From: JBOGNO01 sp050747245
GTDB lineage: Bacteria > Acidobacteriota > Terriglobia > Acidiferrales > UBA7541
NCBI GenBank assembly: GCA_050747245.1
Contig: JBOGNO010000023.1
Coordinates: 1-23,696, forward strand
Length of the DNA: 23,696 bases
Direction of reading: 5' to 3'
Position numbers and translations under genes: made by a program. Position 1 is the stretch's first letter. Every line of letters begins with the position of its first letter. Below the pieces are notes generated by a model, which saw only the letters and a program-made list of their open reading frames with translations, did not search any database and had not been told where the DNA came from. Below, piece after piece: positions 1 through 8,467 of this stretch.

Positions 1-825
1 GCCGCCGCTTCCCGGGCCGTTGGAAGTAGTCACACTTTTTGCGAAGGGATCTCCCCAGTTGGGCATGTTGTTATTCTGGAGCTTCAGATCGGGCGGGCCG
101 AGGAGATTGGGCTGCACAAGAATTTGCGCGTGATCGGGCGTCCTCGCAGAAGGCGGGGCAATTTGCGTCCAACTGAATTTCGGGGCACGGCCTTTGGATG
201 CGGGGACGGGATTGCGTTCGCCGCCGCCACCGCCGCCGCCGGCCTTGTCTTTACCCGGAGGCAATTTCGCGAGGGTCGGCGAGTAGTCGCTGATAGTAGT
301 GATTACCACGTTGCTGGCTTGCGTGGTGGGCGGGGTCATGATGCCGCGCCAGATAGGCACGATGATCAGCGCAGCCACCACGGCGTGCACGGCAATCGAG
401 AGGGCCTGCACGCTCTTGAATTGTTCGTTCTTGCTCCAGATTTCTGGCACGGCGATGGGCTTGCTGGTTACGTTGAGGGGAGGCAGCTTGCGCGGAAAAA
501 GGGAATCGCGCAGGTTCTGAATAAAGACGCCCAGTCCGGGCTTCCATTCCACCAGCAGGCCGGAGTGAACGTTTTGCGCCGAGCGTGGCACGGAGCGGAA
601 CGATTCACGGAGGTTGTCCCAGAATCCGCCGCCGAATTGTTCATCCACGAACGGGGCCGGCCCATCCGAGCCGCGCAGTTTTACAGGCCGCTCGACGAGG
701 AAATCACGGAAATTGGAGAAAAACCGCTTGAGCGAGGATTCGCGCAGTGACAAGCGCTGGAGACGGCTCCCGAGTTCTCCTGTCGGAGTGCCCCGCAGTT
801 CGGATTTCAGATCTGCATCAGCCAT
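1..825 (-). CDS. tonB: Energy transducer TonB, 5' part (gene truncated by left window edge)
   Basis: The reverse complement from ATG at 825 stays open for 275 codons to the window edge, so the C-terminus is missing. The translation begins MADADLKSELRGTPTGEL. It has about 135 hydrophilic, presumably cytoplasmic residues, one membrane segment at about residues 138-158 (SVQALSIAVHAVVAALIIV), then a periplasmic linker with a seven-glycine run (about 196-202) and Pro/Lys-rich sequence. This matches the TonB plan in Acidobacteriota: a cytoplasmic N-terminal extension, one anchor, a Gly/Pro-rich linker, and a TonB_C domain that here would lie outside the window. TonB passes proton-motive energy from ExbB/ExbD to outer-membrane receptors. 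An AGGGG Shine-Dalgarno lies 7 nt before the ATG. The gene is divergent from ileS. Family assignment is an inference from architecture because the diagnostic domain is not visible. Confidence 0.7.
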   Translation of the reverse strand, partial: MADADLKSELRGTPTGELGSRLQRLSLRESSLKRFFSNFRDFLVERPVKLRGSDGPAPFVDEQFGGGFWDNLRESFRSVPRSAQNVHSGLLVEWKPGLGVFIQNLRDSLFPRKLPPLNVTSKPIAVPEIWSKNEQFKSVQALSIAVHAVVAALIIVPIWRGIMTPPTTQASNVVITTISDYSPTLAKLPPGKDKAGGGGGGGERNPVPASKGRAPKFSWTQIAPPSARTPDHAQILVQPNLLGPPDLKLQNNNMPNWGDPFAKSVTTSNGPGSGG

Positions 826-939
826 GCACTGCCCCTGGACCTTAGTGGATGCAAAATCGTCCCACAGTATTAGATTCGAAATCGTCGAAAAGGATGTCTC
901 GGCGAAGGCGGCTCATATGCCTTCCTTTAAATTCTAACA

Positions 940-945
940 TATAAT
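940..945 (+). promoter_or_regulatory. Candidate -10 element upstream of ileS
   Basis: TATAAT sits about 30 nt before the ileS start codon in the 150-bp divergent gap between tonB and ileS. No convincing -35 hexamer is present 16-18 nt upstream (ATGCCT at 17 nt). I see no T-box leader: the gap is too short and lacks its conserved elements. Confidence 0.35.
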
Positions 946-975
946 GTTTGCAGCGAAAGCAGGGTTCGCAAATAG

Positions 976-3879
976 ATGCAGGGGAAATTAACAGGAGCAG
1001 GCGCTCTGGATCTGAAAGGCACGCTCAATCTTCCGCGAACAGATTTTCCCATGAAGGCCAAGCTCCCCGAGCGGGAGCCGCTGCAACTGGCGGAATGGGA
1101 AGCGATGGGGCTTTACAGCCGCATCCTGGAATCACGCGCGGGTGCGCCGATCTGCGTGCTTCACGACGGCCCACCGTATCCGACGGGAGACATCCATCTC
1201 GGCACGGGCCTCGGCAAAATCTTGAAGGATATGGTGGTGAAATCGAAGACCATGGCCGGGTTTCGCTCGCCCTTCATTCCCGGATGGGATTGCCACGGCT
1301 TGCCCATCGAAACCAAGGTCGAAAAAGAACTTGGCGGGAAAAAAGACAGCGTGACTCCCGCGGAATTCCGCCGCCTGTGCCGGGAATTTGCGATGCGCTA
1401 CGTGGAGTCCAACCGGCAGGACTTCAAGCGGCTGGGAATTTTCGGGAGGTGGGACGAGCCTTACCTGACGATGAATTTTTCGTATGAGGCCGCTGTGGCG
1501 GATGCGTTTCTCACGTTCCTCGAGAAGGGCTACGTGTACCGCGGTCGGAAGCCGGTGTACTGGTGCATTTTCGACCGCACGGCGCTGGCGGAAGCCGAAG
1601 TGGAGTACGCGGACCACACCAGCCCTTCTATCTGGGTGCGTTATCAACTCGTCCAGGAGGGCGCGGCCGCTGAAAAGATCCCTTCAGGGCTCAAAAGCAA
1701 GCTCAAAGGTAAGAATGTCTACGCCATCATTTGGACCACGACACCGTGGACGATTCCAGCGAGCATGGCTTTGGCGTTTCGTAAGGACTTCGAGTACGTG
1801 TTGGCGAACACTTCGGTTGGGGATGTTTATATCGTCGCCGAGGCCTTACTAGAGAGAGTGGAACAGGAAGTAGGTTTGCATCTTTCCAGATGTGGTGGGC
1901 CGTTTCCGGGCAGCGTATTCGCAAATGCAAAATTCCAGCATCCGTTTTTGGATCGCACCGTCCCTGGTGTCTTGGGTGCACATGTAACTCTTGAACAAGG
2001 CACTGGAATCGTGCACACGGCTCCAGGGCACGGCGCCGAAGACTTTTACACAGGGCAGGAATACGGGCTCGATACTTATGCACCCATTGATGATGATGGC
2101 CGCTTCACGGAAGGATTGCCGTCTTACAAGGGGAAGACAGTTTTCGAAGCTAATCCTTTCATAATCGGACTGCTCAAGGAACGAGGGGCCCTCTTAGCTG
2201 AGCACAAGATCAGCCATAGTTATCCTCATTGCTGGCGCTGTCATAATCCAGTGATTTTTCGCGCCACCGAGCAGTGGTTCATTCACTTGGACAAAGGCTC
2301 GGCGACTATTCCTGCTCCACTCGGACACCCGCTGCGAAGCCGCGCTCTCGAAGAGGTCCAGAAAGTGAAGTGGAAGCCCGCGTGGGGCGAAGAGCGCCTG
2401 CGCGAGATGGTGACGACACGTCCCGACTGGTGCATTTCGCGGCAGCGATTCTGGGGCGTGCCGCTGATTATTTTTTACTGCGAGGCGTGCGGCAAGCGCC
2501 TGGAAGATTTCGACGCGCTGCGGAACGTGGTGCGCTGGTTCGAGCGCGCAGGAGCGGACGCGTGGTTTGCGCACTCCGCCGAAGAACTGCTGCCAGCCGG
2601 CACGAAGTGCTCCTGCGGCAAGGCGCGATGGCGGAAGGAGAAAGACATCCTGGACGTGTGGTTCGATTCCGGCTCGTCGCATCTTGCGGTGCTGAGCGAG
2701 GGCGACGGCACATGGCCCGCGGAAGTGTATCTCGAAGGCCCGGACCAGTTTCGCGGGTGGTTCCAAAGCTCGCTGCTAATCGCCGTGGGAGCGCGGGGCC
2801 GGGCGCCGTATCGGCAGGTGGTCACGCACGGGTGGACGCTCGACGCCAAGGGCGAGCCGATGTCCAAATCGCTGGGGAATTTCGTCTCGCCGCGCGACGT
2901 CTCCGAAGAATACGGCGCGGATATGGTGCGGCTGTGGGTGGCTTCGCAGGATTATTTCACTAACACGCATTATTCCGATGAGGTGATGGCGCAACTGGGC
3001 GAGTCCTACCGCAAGATTCGCAACACGTTCCGCTTCGCGATTTCGAACCTGTACGATTTCGATCCGGCGCGCGACGCGATGCTCGACGCGGAGCTAGAAG
3101 AGATGGACGCCTGGATGCTTCAGCGCACCGGCAAACTGGTGAAGGATTGCCGCCGGTGGTACGAGGAATTCGAATTCGGGCGGGTGTTTCACGCGCTGCA
3201 CGATTTTTGCGCCGCGGAGCTGAGCGCATTTTATTTCGACGTGCTGAAAGACCGGCTGTACACGTTCGCGGCGCGCAGCCGCGGGCGCCGCTCGGCGCAG
3301 ACTGCGGTGTACCGCATCGCTGCGGCGCTGGTGCGCCTGGTCGCGCCGATTCTGGTGTTCACGGCGGAAGAAGTCTGGAAGTCGCTGCCGAAAGCAGCCG
3401 GCACGCCCGAGAGCGTCCACCTTGCTTACTTTCCCGCCGCCGAAACGCTGGAAACCGGATTGCGCGATGGAACCGTCAAAGACTGGGAGAGTCTGCTCTT
3501 GCTGCGGGGCAACGTGCTCAGCGCGCTCGAAGACGCGCGGAAGTATAAATTGATTTCCAGCGCGCTCGAAGCCAAAGTGCTGCTGGTGGCCGATGGCGCG
3601 GACGCCGCGTTGCTCGAAAAGTATCGCAACGCGCTCGCGGCATTCTTCATCGTATCCCAGGTGGAACTCCGACGCGGGACGCCGCCTGCGAGCCCTGATG
3701 CCGGTGCGATTGGCGTGATGGTGACGCGCGCCGAAGGCAAGAAATGCGAGCGCTGCTGGAATTATTCCGTGCACGTGGGTGAGAGCGCCGCGTACCCGGG
3801 AATTTGCGAGCGGTGTCTTGCGGCGCTTCGCGAAATTGAAGGGAACGAAGGGGCGACAGGGAGCGTCGTTACGGTATGA
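976..3879 (+). CDS. ileS: Isoleucyl-tRNA synthetase
   Basis: This class I aminoacyl-tRNA synthetase charges tRNA-Ile in the cytoplasm and edits mischarged valine. The 967-residue length is normal for a bacterial IleRS. The N-terminal block TLNLPRTDFPMKAKLPEREP (about 16-35) is conserved in the family and requires a start at or near 976. The HIGH signature appears as HLGT at 74-77 in GPPYPTGDIHLGT. The CP1 editing domain is recognisable by TTPWTIPAS and GTGIVHTAPGHGAEDF. CISRQRFWGVP follows, then the KMSKS loop as PMSKS at 628-632. A C-terminal zinc finger uses C924, C927, C944 and C947. The stop overlaps the lspA start (ATGA), so translation is probably coupled. The middle part, about bases 1690-2340, has visibly more A/T wobble positions than its flanks; see findings. 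The Shine-Dalgarno is weak. Confidence 0.97.
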   Translation: MQGKLTGAGALDLKGTLNLPRTDFPMKAKLPEREPLQLAEWEAMGLYSRILESRAGAPICVLHDGPPYPTGDIHLGTGLGKILKDMVVKSKTMAGFRSPFIPGWDCHGLPIETKVEKELGGKKDSVTPAEFRRLCREFAMRYVESNRQDFKRLGIFGRWDEPYLTMNFSYEAAVADAFLTFLEKGYVYRGRKPVYWCIFDRTALAEAEVEYADHTSPSIWVRYQLVQEGAAAEKIPSGLKSKLKGKNVYAIIWTTTPWTIPASMALAFRKDFEYVLANTSVGDVYIVAEALLERVEQEVGLHLSRCGGPFPGSVFANAKFQHPFLDRTVPGVLGAHVTLEQGTGIVHTAPGHGAEDFYTGQEYGLDTYAPIDDDGRFTEGLPSYKGKTVFEANPFIIGLLKERGALLAEHKISHSYPHCWRCHNPVIFRATEQWFIHLDKGSATIPAPLGHPLRSRALEEVQKVKWKPAWGEERLREMVTTRPDWCISRQRFWGVPLIIFYCEACGKRLEDFDALRNVVRWFERAGADAWFAHSAEELLPAGTKCSCGKARWRKEKDILDVWFDSGSSHLAVLSEGDGTWPAEVYLEGPDQFRGWFQSSLLIAVGARGRAPYRQVVTHGWTLDAKGEPMSKSLGNFVSPRDVSEEYGADMVRLWVASQDYFTNTHYSDEVMAQLGESYRKIRNTFRFAISNLYDFDPARDAMLDAELEEMDAWMLQRTGKLVKDCRRWYEEFEFGRVFHALHDFCAAELSAFYFDVLKDRLYTFAARSRGRRSAQTAVYRIAAALVRLVAPILVFTAEEVWKSLPKAAGTPESVHLAYFPAAETLETGLRDGTVKDWESLLLLRGNVLSALEDARKYKLISSALEAKVLLVADGADAALLEKYRNALAAFFIVSQVELRRGTPPASPDAGAIGVMVTRAEGKKCERCWNYSVHVGESAAYPGICERCLAALREIEGNEGATGSVVTV

Positions 3880-4376
3880 ACTCCGCGTACCGCATTCAAT
3901 GGTTCTGGGTCGCGCTCCTGGTGATGGCGGCCGACCAACTGACCAAATTTGCCGTCGAGCGGCTCACGCGCCTCGATTACATCCAGGTCCTCGTGCCCGG
4001 CTTCCTGAATCTGGTGCATACGCGCAATCCGGGCGTCGCGTTTGGCCTCTTCGCGGATTCGAGTTCGTCCTGGACATCGGCGCTGCTGATAACCTTTTCC
4101 GCCGGGGTGATGTTACTGCTGGTGTGGCTGCTCATCTCCGGGCACGCGGGAGGAAAGCTGGGCGTGGCGGGCATGGCGCTGATTCTGGGCGGGGCGGCGG
4201 GCAACGTGCTGGACCGCCTGATGCGGCAAAGCGTGACCGACTTCATTGACGTGCATCTCGACACACATCACTGGCCGGCGTTCAACGTGGCGGACTCGGC
4301 CATCGTCATCGGAGCGATGCTCGTGCTGTTCGAACTCTTCCGCGATTGGCGGCATCCCAGCCAGGAGAAGGCTTAA
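3876..4376 (+). CDS. lspA: Lipoprotein signal peptidase (signal peptidase II)
   Basis: This inner-membrane aspartyl protease cleaves the signal peptide from diacylglyceryl-prolipoproteins, the step after Lgt. At 166 residues the length is typical. Four hydrophobic segments are visible, roughly 8-25, 66-88, 93-112 and 136-155. The family blocks are present: AADQLTKF near 18-25, NPGVAFGLF at 51-59, GGAAGNVLDRL at 105-115, then DF at 122-123 and FNVADS at 136-141. The predicted catalytic aspartates are D122 and D140. The start overlaps the ileS stop by 4 nt. The ileS-lspA neighbourhood is widespread in bacteria. lgt follows after 2 nt, so both lipoprotein-maturation enzymes are co-transcribed here. 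Confidence 0.96.
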   Translation: MNSAYRIQWFWVALLVMAADQLTKFAVERLTRLDYIQVLVPGFLNLVHTRNPGVAFGLFADSSSSWTSALLITFSAGVMLLLVWLLISGHAGGKLGVAGMALILGGAAGNVLDRLMRQSVTDFIDVHLDTHHWPAFNVADSAIVIGAMLVLFELFRDWRHPSQEKA

Positions 4377-4378
4377 CG

Positions 4379-5194
4379 ATGCACCCGATCCTCTTCCATC
4401 TGAATTTTCCCTGGGGCGGCCAGATGACCGTGTACACCTATGGCGTGTTGGTGGCCACGGGGGTGCTGCTGGGATTGTGGTACGCGCGACGGCGCGCGCC
4501 AGCCGCGGGTCTGGAACCCGACCGAGTGTGGAACGCGGGAATTTATTTTGTCCTCGCGGGATTGCTGACGGCCAAGCTCTGGCTGGTGGCCATCCACGCC
4601 GATGAATACTGGCGGAATCCCAGCGAGCTTTTTTCCGCGAGCACACTTCAGGCCGGGGGGACTTTTTACGGCGGAATGCTGGGCGGGATCGCAGTGCTCG
4701 TTCTCTACTGCCACTACCAGAAGGTTGCCATACTGGCGCTGCTCGACACATTTGCCGCGGCGATGCCGCTGGGCCACGCGATAGGCAGGCTGGGATGTTT
4801 TTTCGCCGGCTGCTGCTTCGGCAAGCCTACTTCGCTGCCCTGGGGAGTGACGTTTCGCAATCCCTTCGCGAATCAGCTCTCCGATACGCCGCTGGGAATT
4901 CCGCTGCATCCCACGCAACTGTACGAATCCGCCGCCGAGCTTGTGAATTTTGCGCTGCTCATCTGGCTGGACCGCAAACAAAAATTTACGGGTCAGATTC
5001 TGGGAGCTTACCTGATGCTCTACGGCGTGGAGCGCGGTCTTTTTGAGTTCCTGCGCGGCGACGGAGATCGCACGCTGATGTTCCACGATACGGTTTCGCT
5101 GATGCAGTTTGTCAGCGTGGGAATGCTGTTTACGGGTGCGTTCCTGTGGTATCGCGGTTTCAAGCAACCCGAGCCGGTGGCCGCGAGCCGGTGA
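4379..5194 (+). CDS. lgt: Prolipoprotein diacylglyceryl transferase
   Basis: This integral membrane enzyme transfers diacylglycerol from phosphatidylglycerol to the lipobox cysteine of prolipoproteins. The protein has 271 residues with about seven hydrophobic segments. The Lgt signature is clear at 136-151, GRLGCFFAGCCFGKPT, with the essential arginine as R137 and H133 just before it. HPTQLYES and ERGLFEFLRGD are the downstream family blocks. The GG-x-FxGG loop reads GGTFYGGM, with Tyr where the E. coli enzyme has His, a variation I believe is common outside Proteobacteria. The ATG at 4379 was chosen because AGGAGA ends 10 nt before it. An upstream in-frame ATG at 4346 lies inside lspA and adds residues that look nothing like Lgt. 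The gene is 2 nt after lspA. Confidence 0.96.
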   Translation: MHPILFHLNFPWGGQMTVYTYGVLVATGVLLGLWYARRRAPAAGLEPDRVWNAGIYFVLAGLLTAKLWLVAIHADEYWRNPSELFSASTLQAGGTFYGGMLGGIAVLVLYCHYQKVAILALLDTFAAAMPLGHAIGRLGCFFAGCCFGKPTSLPWGVTFRNPFANQLSDTPLGIPLHPTQLYESAAELVNFALLIWLDRKQKFTGQILGAYLMLYGVERGLFEFLRGDGDRTLMFHDTVSLMQFVSVGMLFTGAFLWYRGFKQPEPVAASR

Positions 5195-5216
5195 TTCTTC
5201 GCTGTCGATTCATTTG

Positions 5217-6239
5217 ATGACGCAGAAAGCCCTCGAAAAAACTTCTACCGCCGGACGTTTTGTCCTCGTGGTCGCTCCCGAAGAATCGAGCCTTCGCCTC
5301 GACCGCTTTCTGGCGTCGCATTTTCCGGAGCTCAGCCGGGCGCGGTTGCAGCAGCTTGTTGATGCGCAACGCGTGGAAGTGAATGGCCGGGTCTGCAAGC
5401 GATCCCATCACCTCGAGGCCGGCGAGACGGTGATCATCGAGATTCCCGTGGCGCGGGTTTCTACGCTCGAGCCTGAAGCGGTGCCGCTCGAAGTGCTTTA
5501 CGAAGACGCGGACCTCGCGATATTGAATAAGCCCGCTGGCCTCGTCGTGCATCCCGGCGGGGGCGCCCGCTCGGGAACGCTGGTGCAAGCGCTGCTGCAC
5601 CGCTTCCCGCAGCTCTCAAGCGTCGGCGGGCCGCTGCGTCCCGGCATCGTCCACCGCCTCGATAAAGGAACCTCCGGTGTGCTGGTGGTGGCGCTGCGAG
5701 ATGCGGCGCATCATCGTCTGGCGGAACAATTCTCCAGCCGAAACGTTTCCAAAACGTATCTTGCGCTGGTGCACGGATATCTACGCGGCGATTCCGGCCG
5801 CATCGAATTGCCCATCGCGCGGGATTTGCGGCGGCGAGTGCGCATGACGGCTCGCCGCCGCGAAGGACGTCCCGCGCGCACGGATTGGCGCGTGGTGCTT
5901 CGCGTTCCCGGGTTCACCCTGGTTGCGGCGGAGCTACACACCGGCAGGACGCATCAAATACGCGTGCATTTTTCGGCACTCGGCCATCCCGTCGTGGGCG
6001 ATACGCTCTACGGAGCGCCGCGCTTTCCCAAAATTTCCGGAAAGGAATTTTCGCCGCTGGAGCGGCCGTTTCTGCACGCGTGGAGGATTGCGTTCGCGCA
6101 TCCGCTCACGGGCAAGCCGGTCGAAGCGCGCGCGTCACTTCCCGGCGAGCTGGCCGATTATTTTCGCCGCCTCGCGCGAGCGTCCGGCGCGGAGGCGGAG
6201 GCGGAGGCGATTGACGCTGCCCTCCGTCCGTTCCTATAA
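5217..6239 (+). CDS. rluD: RluA/RluD-family 23S rRNA pseudouridine synthase
   Basis: The enzyme isomerises uridine to pseudouridine in RNA; RluD itself acts on helix 69 of 23S rRNA. The start at ATG 5217 gives 340 residues, the usual length. An S4 RNA-binding domain lies at about 27-80 (RLDRFLASHFPELSRARLQQ). The catalytic domain begins near 90 (VLYEDADLAILNKPAGLVVH). The catalytic motif HRLDKGTSG is at 146-154 with the nucleophilic aspartate D149, and TGRTHQIRVHF is the downstream family block. The frame is open upstream to 5109, but that part overlaps lgt and is unlike the family. The start lies 22 nt after lgt, consistent with the same operon. The C-terminus carries a short Ala-Glu run from three GGAGGC hexamers. 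Its last 30 bases contain the promoter of the next gene. Whether the target is that of RluD, RluA or RluC cannot be told from the sequence. Confidence 0.9.
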   Translation: MTQKALEKTSTAGRFVLVVAPEESSLRLDRFLASHFPELSRARLQQLVDAQRVEVNGRVCKRSHHLEAGETVIIEIPVARVSTLEPEAVPLEVLYEDADLAILNKPAGLVVHPGGGARSGTLVQALLHRFPQLSSVGGPLRPGIVHRLDKGTSGVLVVALRDAAHHRLAEQFSSRNVSKTYLALVHGYLRGDSGRIELPIARDLRRRVRMTARRREGRPARTDWRVVLRVPGFTLVAAELHTGRTHQIRVHFSALGHPVVGDTLYGAPRFPKISGKEFSPLERPFLHAWRIAFAHPLTGKPVEARASLPGELADYFRRLARASGAEAEAEAIDAALRPFL

Positions 6240-6240
6240 T
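6211..6240 (+). promoter_or_regulatory. Sigma70-type promoter for the first VWA gene, inside the end of rluD
   Basis: TTGACG (6211-6216), an 18-nt spacer and a perfect TATAAT (6235-6240). The expected transcription start is 6246-6248, on or beside the GTG start codon at 6247, so the mRNA would be leaderless. No Shine-Dalgarno is seen before that GTG. Confidence 0.6.
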
Positions 6241-6246
6241 CAAACC

Positions 6247-7266
6247 GTGGAGCGTTTGCCAAAAACCGCGCTTATTTGTCTTGCGCTGGGCCTCGCGGCG
6301 ATGCCTGCGCGCGCGCAGAATCCCTCGCCCCCTGCTCCGCAGCCGCCGCCCGGGCAGTCGCGCATTCCGGTGCTCACCGAGCGCGTCTCCTTGAACGTCA
6401 CGGTCACGGACCGTCGGCACAAATTCGTGACGGATCTCGATCGGGACGATTTCAAGATTCTGGAAGATGGCCGCCCGCAGGAAGTGACCAATTTCAGCCG
6501 CCAGTCGGATTTGCCTTTGCGCATCGGCCTGCTGCTCGATACATCCAACAGCATTCGTCCGCGCCTGCGGTTCGAGCAGGACGCGGCCATAAGTTTTCTC
6601 GATGACGTCATCCGCCGCGGGAAGGATCAGGCATTCGTGATGACGTTCGATAACGACCCCGAGGTGGTGCAAGATTTCACGGACGACCTCGACCTGCTTA
6701 CGCGCGCGGTCGAAAAGCAGCGCGCCGGAGGCACTACGGCGCTGCACGACGCGCTGTACGTCGCTTCGGACAAATTAATGAAAGCGCCGCCGCCCGCGGG
6801 AGGCGGTGGGGAAGTTCGCCGCGTCCTAGTGGTGATCAGCGACGGGGACGACAACATGAGCGATCACACGCTCAGCGAAACCGTGGAGAGAGCCGACCGC
6901 GCCGGCGCCGTCGTTTATTCCATCAGTACGAACACCGACTGGCTGGCCGTGGATGGCGAAGCGCCCAAAAACATCACCAAGATGCACAAGACGCACGGCG
7001 ACGATGTGCTCGAACAATTTGCCGACGAAACCGGCGGGCGCGTTTTCTTCCCCTACCGCATTGACGATCTCGCGCAGTCGTTTCTTGATATTGGCAACGA
7101 ACTGCGCAGCCAGTACGCCATAGCCTACCGGCCCTCCAACGGCGTGGCCGACGGGAAATACCGCAAGATTCGCGTGGAGCTCGACCGCAAGGGCCTGAAC
7201 GTGCGCGCGCGCAAGGGCTACTACGCCACGGTGCCTTCGGCAGCGGCGCAGAAGCCATCGTCGTAA
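6247..7266 (+). CDS. Secreted VWFA-related (acidobacterial type) protein 1
   Basis: Starting at GTG 6247 the product has 339 residues. It opens with a Sec signal peptide: K6, a hydrophobic stretch TALICLALGLAAMP, and a likely cleavage after ARA at about 21-23. A Pro-rich spacer follows. Next comes the family's leading module (VSLNVTVTDRRHKFVTDLDRDDF, about 47-69), then a von Willebrand A domain. The metal-site DxSxS motif is intact as DTSNS at 98-102, with the second-loop Thr in GGTTALHDALY and the third Asp in VISDGDD. The protein ends with the family's RVELDRKGLNVRARKGYY-type tail. The function of this family is unknown; it is expected to act in the periplasm or on the surface by metal-dependent binding. 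An in-frame ATG at 6301 would cut the signal peptide, hence the GTG choice. It has its own promoter. Confidence 0.85.
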   Translation: MERLPKTALICLALGLAAMPARAQNPSPPAPQPPPGQSRIPVLTERVSLNVTVTDRRHKFVTDLDRDDFKILEDGRPQEVTNFSRQSDLPLRIGLLLDTSNSIRPRLRFEQDAAISFLDDVIRRGKDQAFVMTFDNDPEVVQDFTDDLDLLTRAVEKQRAGGTTALHDALYVASDKLMKAPPPAGGGGEVRRVLVVISDGDDNMSDHTLSETVERADRAGAVVYSISTNTDWLAVDGEAPKNITKMHKTHGDDVLEQFADETGGRVFFPYRIDDLAQSFLDIGNELRSQYAIAYRPSNGVADGKYRKIRVELDRKGLNVRARKGYYATVPSAAAQKPSS

Positions 7267-7407
7267 GCTTCGCAGGGCTGTTCCCGCCGATGCGCGGCCG
7301 TGTCAAAAATCAGCGTACAGAAAACGTGTGTGATCTTACGGCGGACAGAACAATTGCGGGATCGGCCTGATCCAGACCGCTCCCTTGGTTAAACCGTAGG
7401 AATCTTG

Positions 7408-8430
7408 CTAACCCTTGGGGGCGTAGTAGCCTTTGCGAGCGAGCGCTTTCAATCCGCTTTTTGTGGTGTCCACTTTGATTTTGCGGAAAGTTCCGTCGCG
7501 CTTGCCGTTGCTGGGATAGTAGCCGAGGGTGTACTGGCTGCGAAGCTCCTCGGAAATTTGGTCGAAGGCTTTGTCGAGATCTCTAGTGTTGCGGACTTCG
7601 ATCACGCGGCCGCCCGTTTCGTCGGCCATTTTCTTGGCCACGTGACCTCCAATGTAGGCTTCGCCTATCTGGAAATAGCCTGACGGTTCCGCTAGAAGCA
7701 GGACGTGAATCACCGTGTCGGCGCGCTGGGCGGCTTCGATGGCGTCTTCGAGCTTCAGCTTGCTGCCCTCGTCCTGCCCATCCGTGAGGATCACGATGGC
7801 TTTGCGTCCCGCTTCCGGAGACATTTTTTCGTTGCAAGCCAAATAGACGGCGTCATAGAGGGCTGTACCCGCCGTGTTGTTTTGAGGAATGATCCCGCCA
7901 TTCACGGATGTCCCAGCGGCCACGGCGTTGATGACCGTGCGGCGAATGGCGCGCTCGAGGATGTCTTTGTCGTCCGTCCAGTCCGCCAGCAGGTCCACGT
8001 CGGAATCGAAACTCATCACCATGGCTTCATCTTTCTTGCGCATCACCTGGTTGACGAATCGCGAGGCCGCGTTCTGCTCGGCCAGCAGGACGTCGGACTG
8101 ACTGCCACTGGTATCCACCAGAATTCCCAAGGTGATGGGGAGCTTCGTTTCATTCTCGAAGAAGGCGATTTTCTGTTCCTGGCCGTCCTCAAAGAGTTTG
8201 AAGTCGTCCTGCGTGAGGTTGCCTACGATCGCGTGATGGGCATCGCGCACCGTGGCGAAGAGGTTTACCAGCGATGAGCTCACCCGGATGGGGCCCCCCT
8301 GGGCTTGCGGCGTGGCGCCCGATTGCCCGCTTTGCGCGTCGCTCTGCCCGCGCAGCCTGCCGCCCGGAATTATGAGGAGGAGCGCGAACAGAATTATCAA
8401 CATCCATTCGCGCAACCGGTGAGTCTGCAT
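7408..8430 (-). CDS. Secreted VWFA-related (acidobacterial type) protein 2
   Basis: The 340-residue protein is a paralog of its two neighbours. It has a signal peptide or anchor (R8, then MLIILFALLLIIPGG, about 10-24), a Gln/Ser/Gly-rich linker, the leading module with NLTQDDFKLFEDGQEQKI at about 71-88, and a VWA domain with an intact DTSGS at 106-110. AGTALYDAVYLA carries the second metal-loop Thr and ILTDGQDEGS the third Asp. The conserved ending LRSQYTLGYYPSNGKRDG...KGYYAPKG closes the protein. A GAGGGAG Shine-Dalgarno lies 8 nt before the ATG. The gene converges with the first VWA gene across 141 bp, which hold only a weak GGATC/GATCC hairpin, and diverges from the third across 80 bp. Function is not known beyond predicted extracytoplasmic metal-dependent protein binding. 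Confidence 0.87.
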   Translation of the reverse strand: MQTHRLREWMLIILFALLLIIPGGRLRGQSDAQSGQSGATPQAQGGPIRVSSSLVNLFATVRDAHHAIVGNLTQDDFKLFEDGQEQKIAFFENETKLPITLGILVDTSGSQSDVLLAEQNAASRFVNQVMRKKDEAMVMSFDSDVDLLADWTDDKDILERAIRRTVINAVAAGTSVNGGIIPQNNTAGTALYDAVYLACNEKMSPEAGRKAIVILTDGQDEGSKLKLEDAIEAAQRADTVIHVLLLAEPSGYFQIGEAYIGGHVAKKMADETGGRVIEVRNTRDLDKAFDQISEELRSQYTLGYYPSNGKRDGTFRKIKVDTTKSGLKALARKGYYAPKG

Positions 8431-8451
8431 TGTATAATCTCCCTCGAACTT

Positions 8452-8467
8452 GCATCTAATCAGATGC
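8452..8467. promoter_or_regulatory. Candidate operator: 16-bp inverted repeat between divergent VWA genes
   Basis: Perfect 6-bp arms GCATCT and AGATGC separated by AATC, placed in the middle of the 80-bp gap between the second and third VWA genes. It could be bound by a dimeric regulator controlling both. A TATAAT on the plus strand at 8433-8438 lies next to it but has no good -35 element. Confidence 0.35.

Noticed and set aside
826..975. T-box leader of ileS
   Set aside because: The gap is only 150 bp and divergent. No specifier loop, T-box sequence or antiterminator/terminator pair could be found.
7359..7373. GGATC-GGCCT-GATCC hairpin between convergent VWA genes as a terminator
   Set aside because: The stem has only 5 bp and no T-run follows on either strand.
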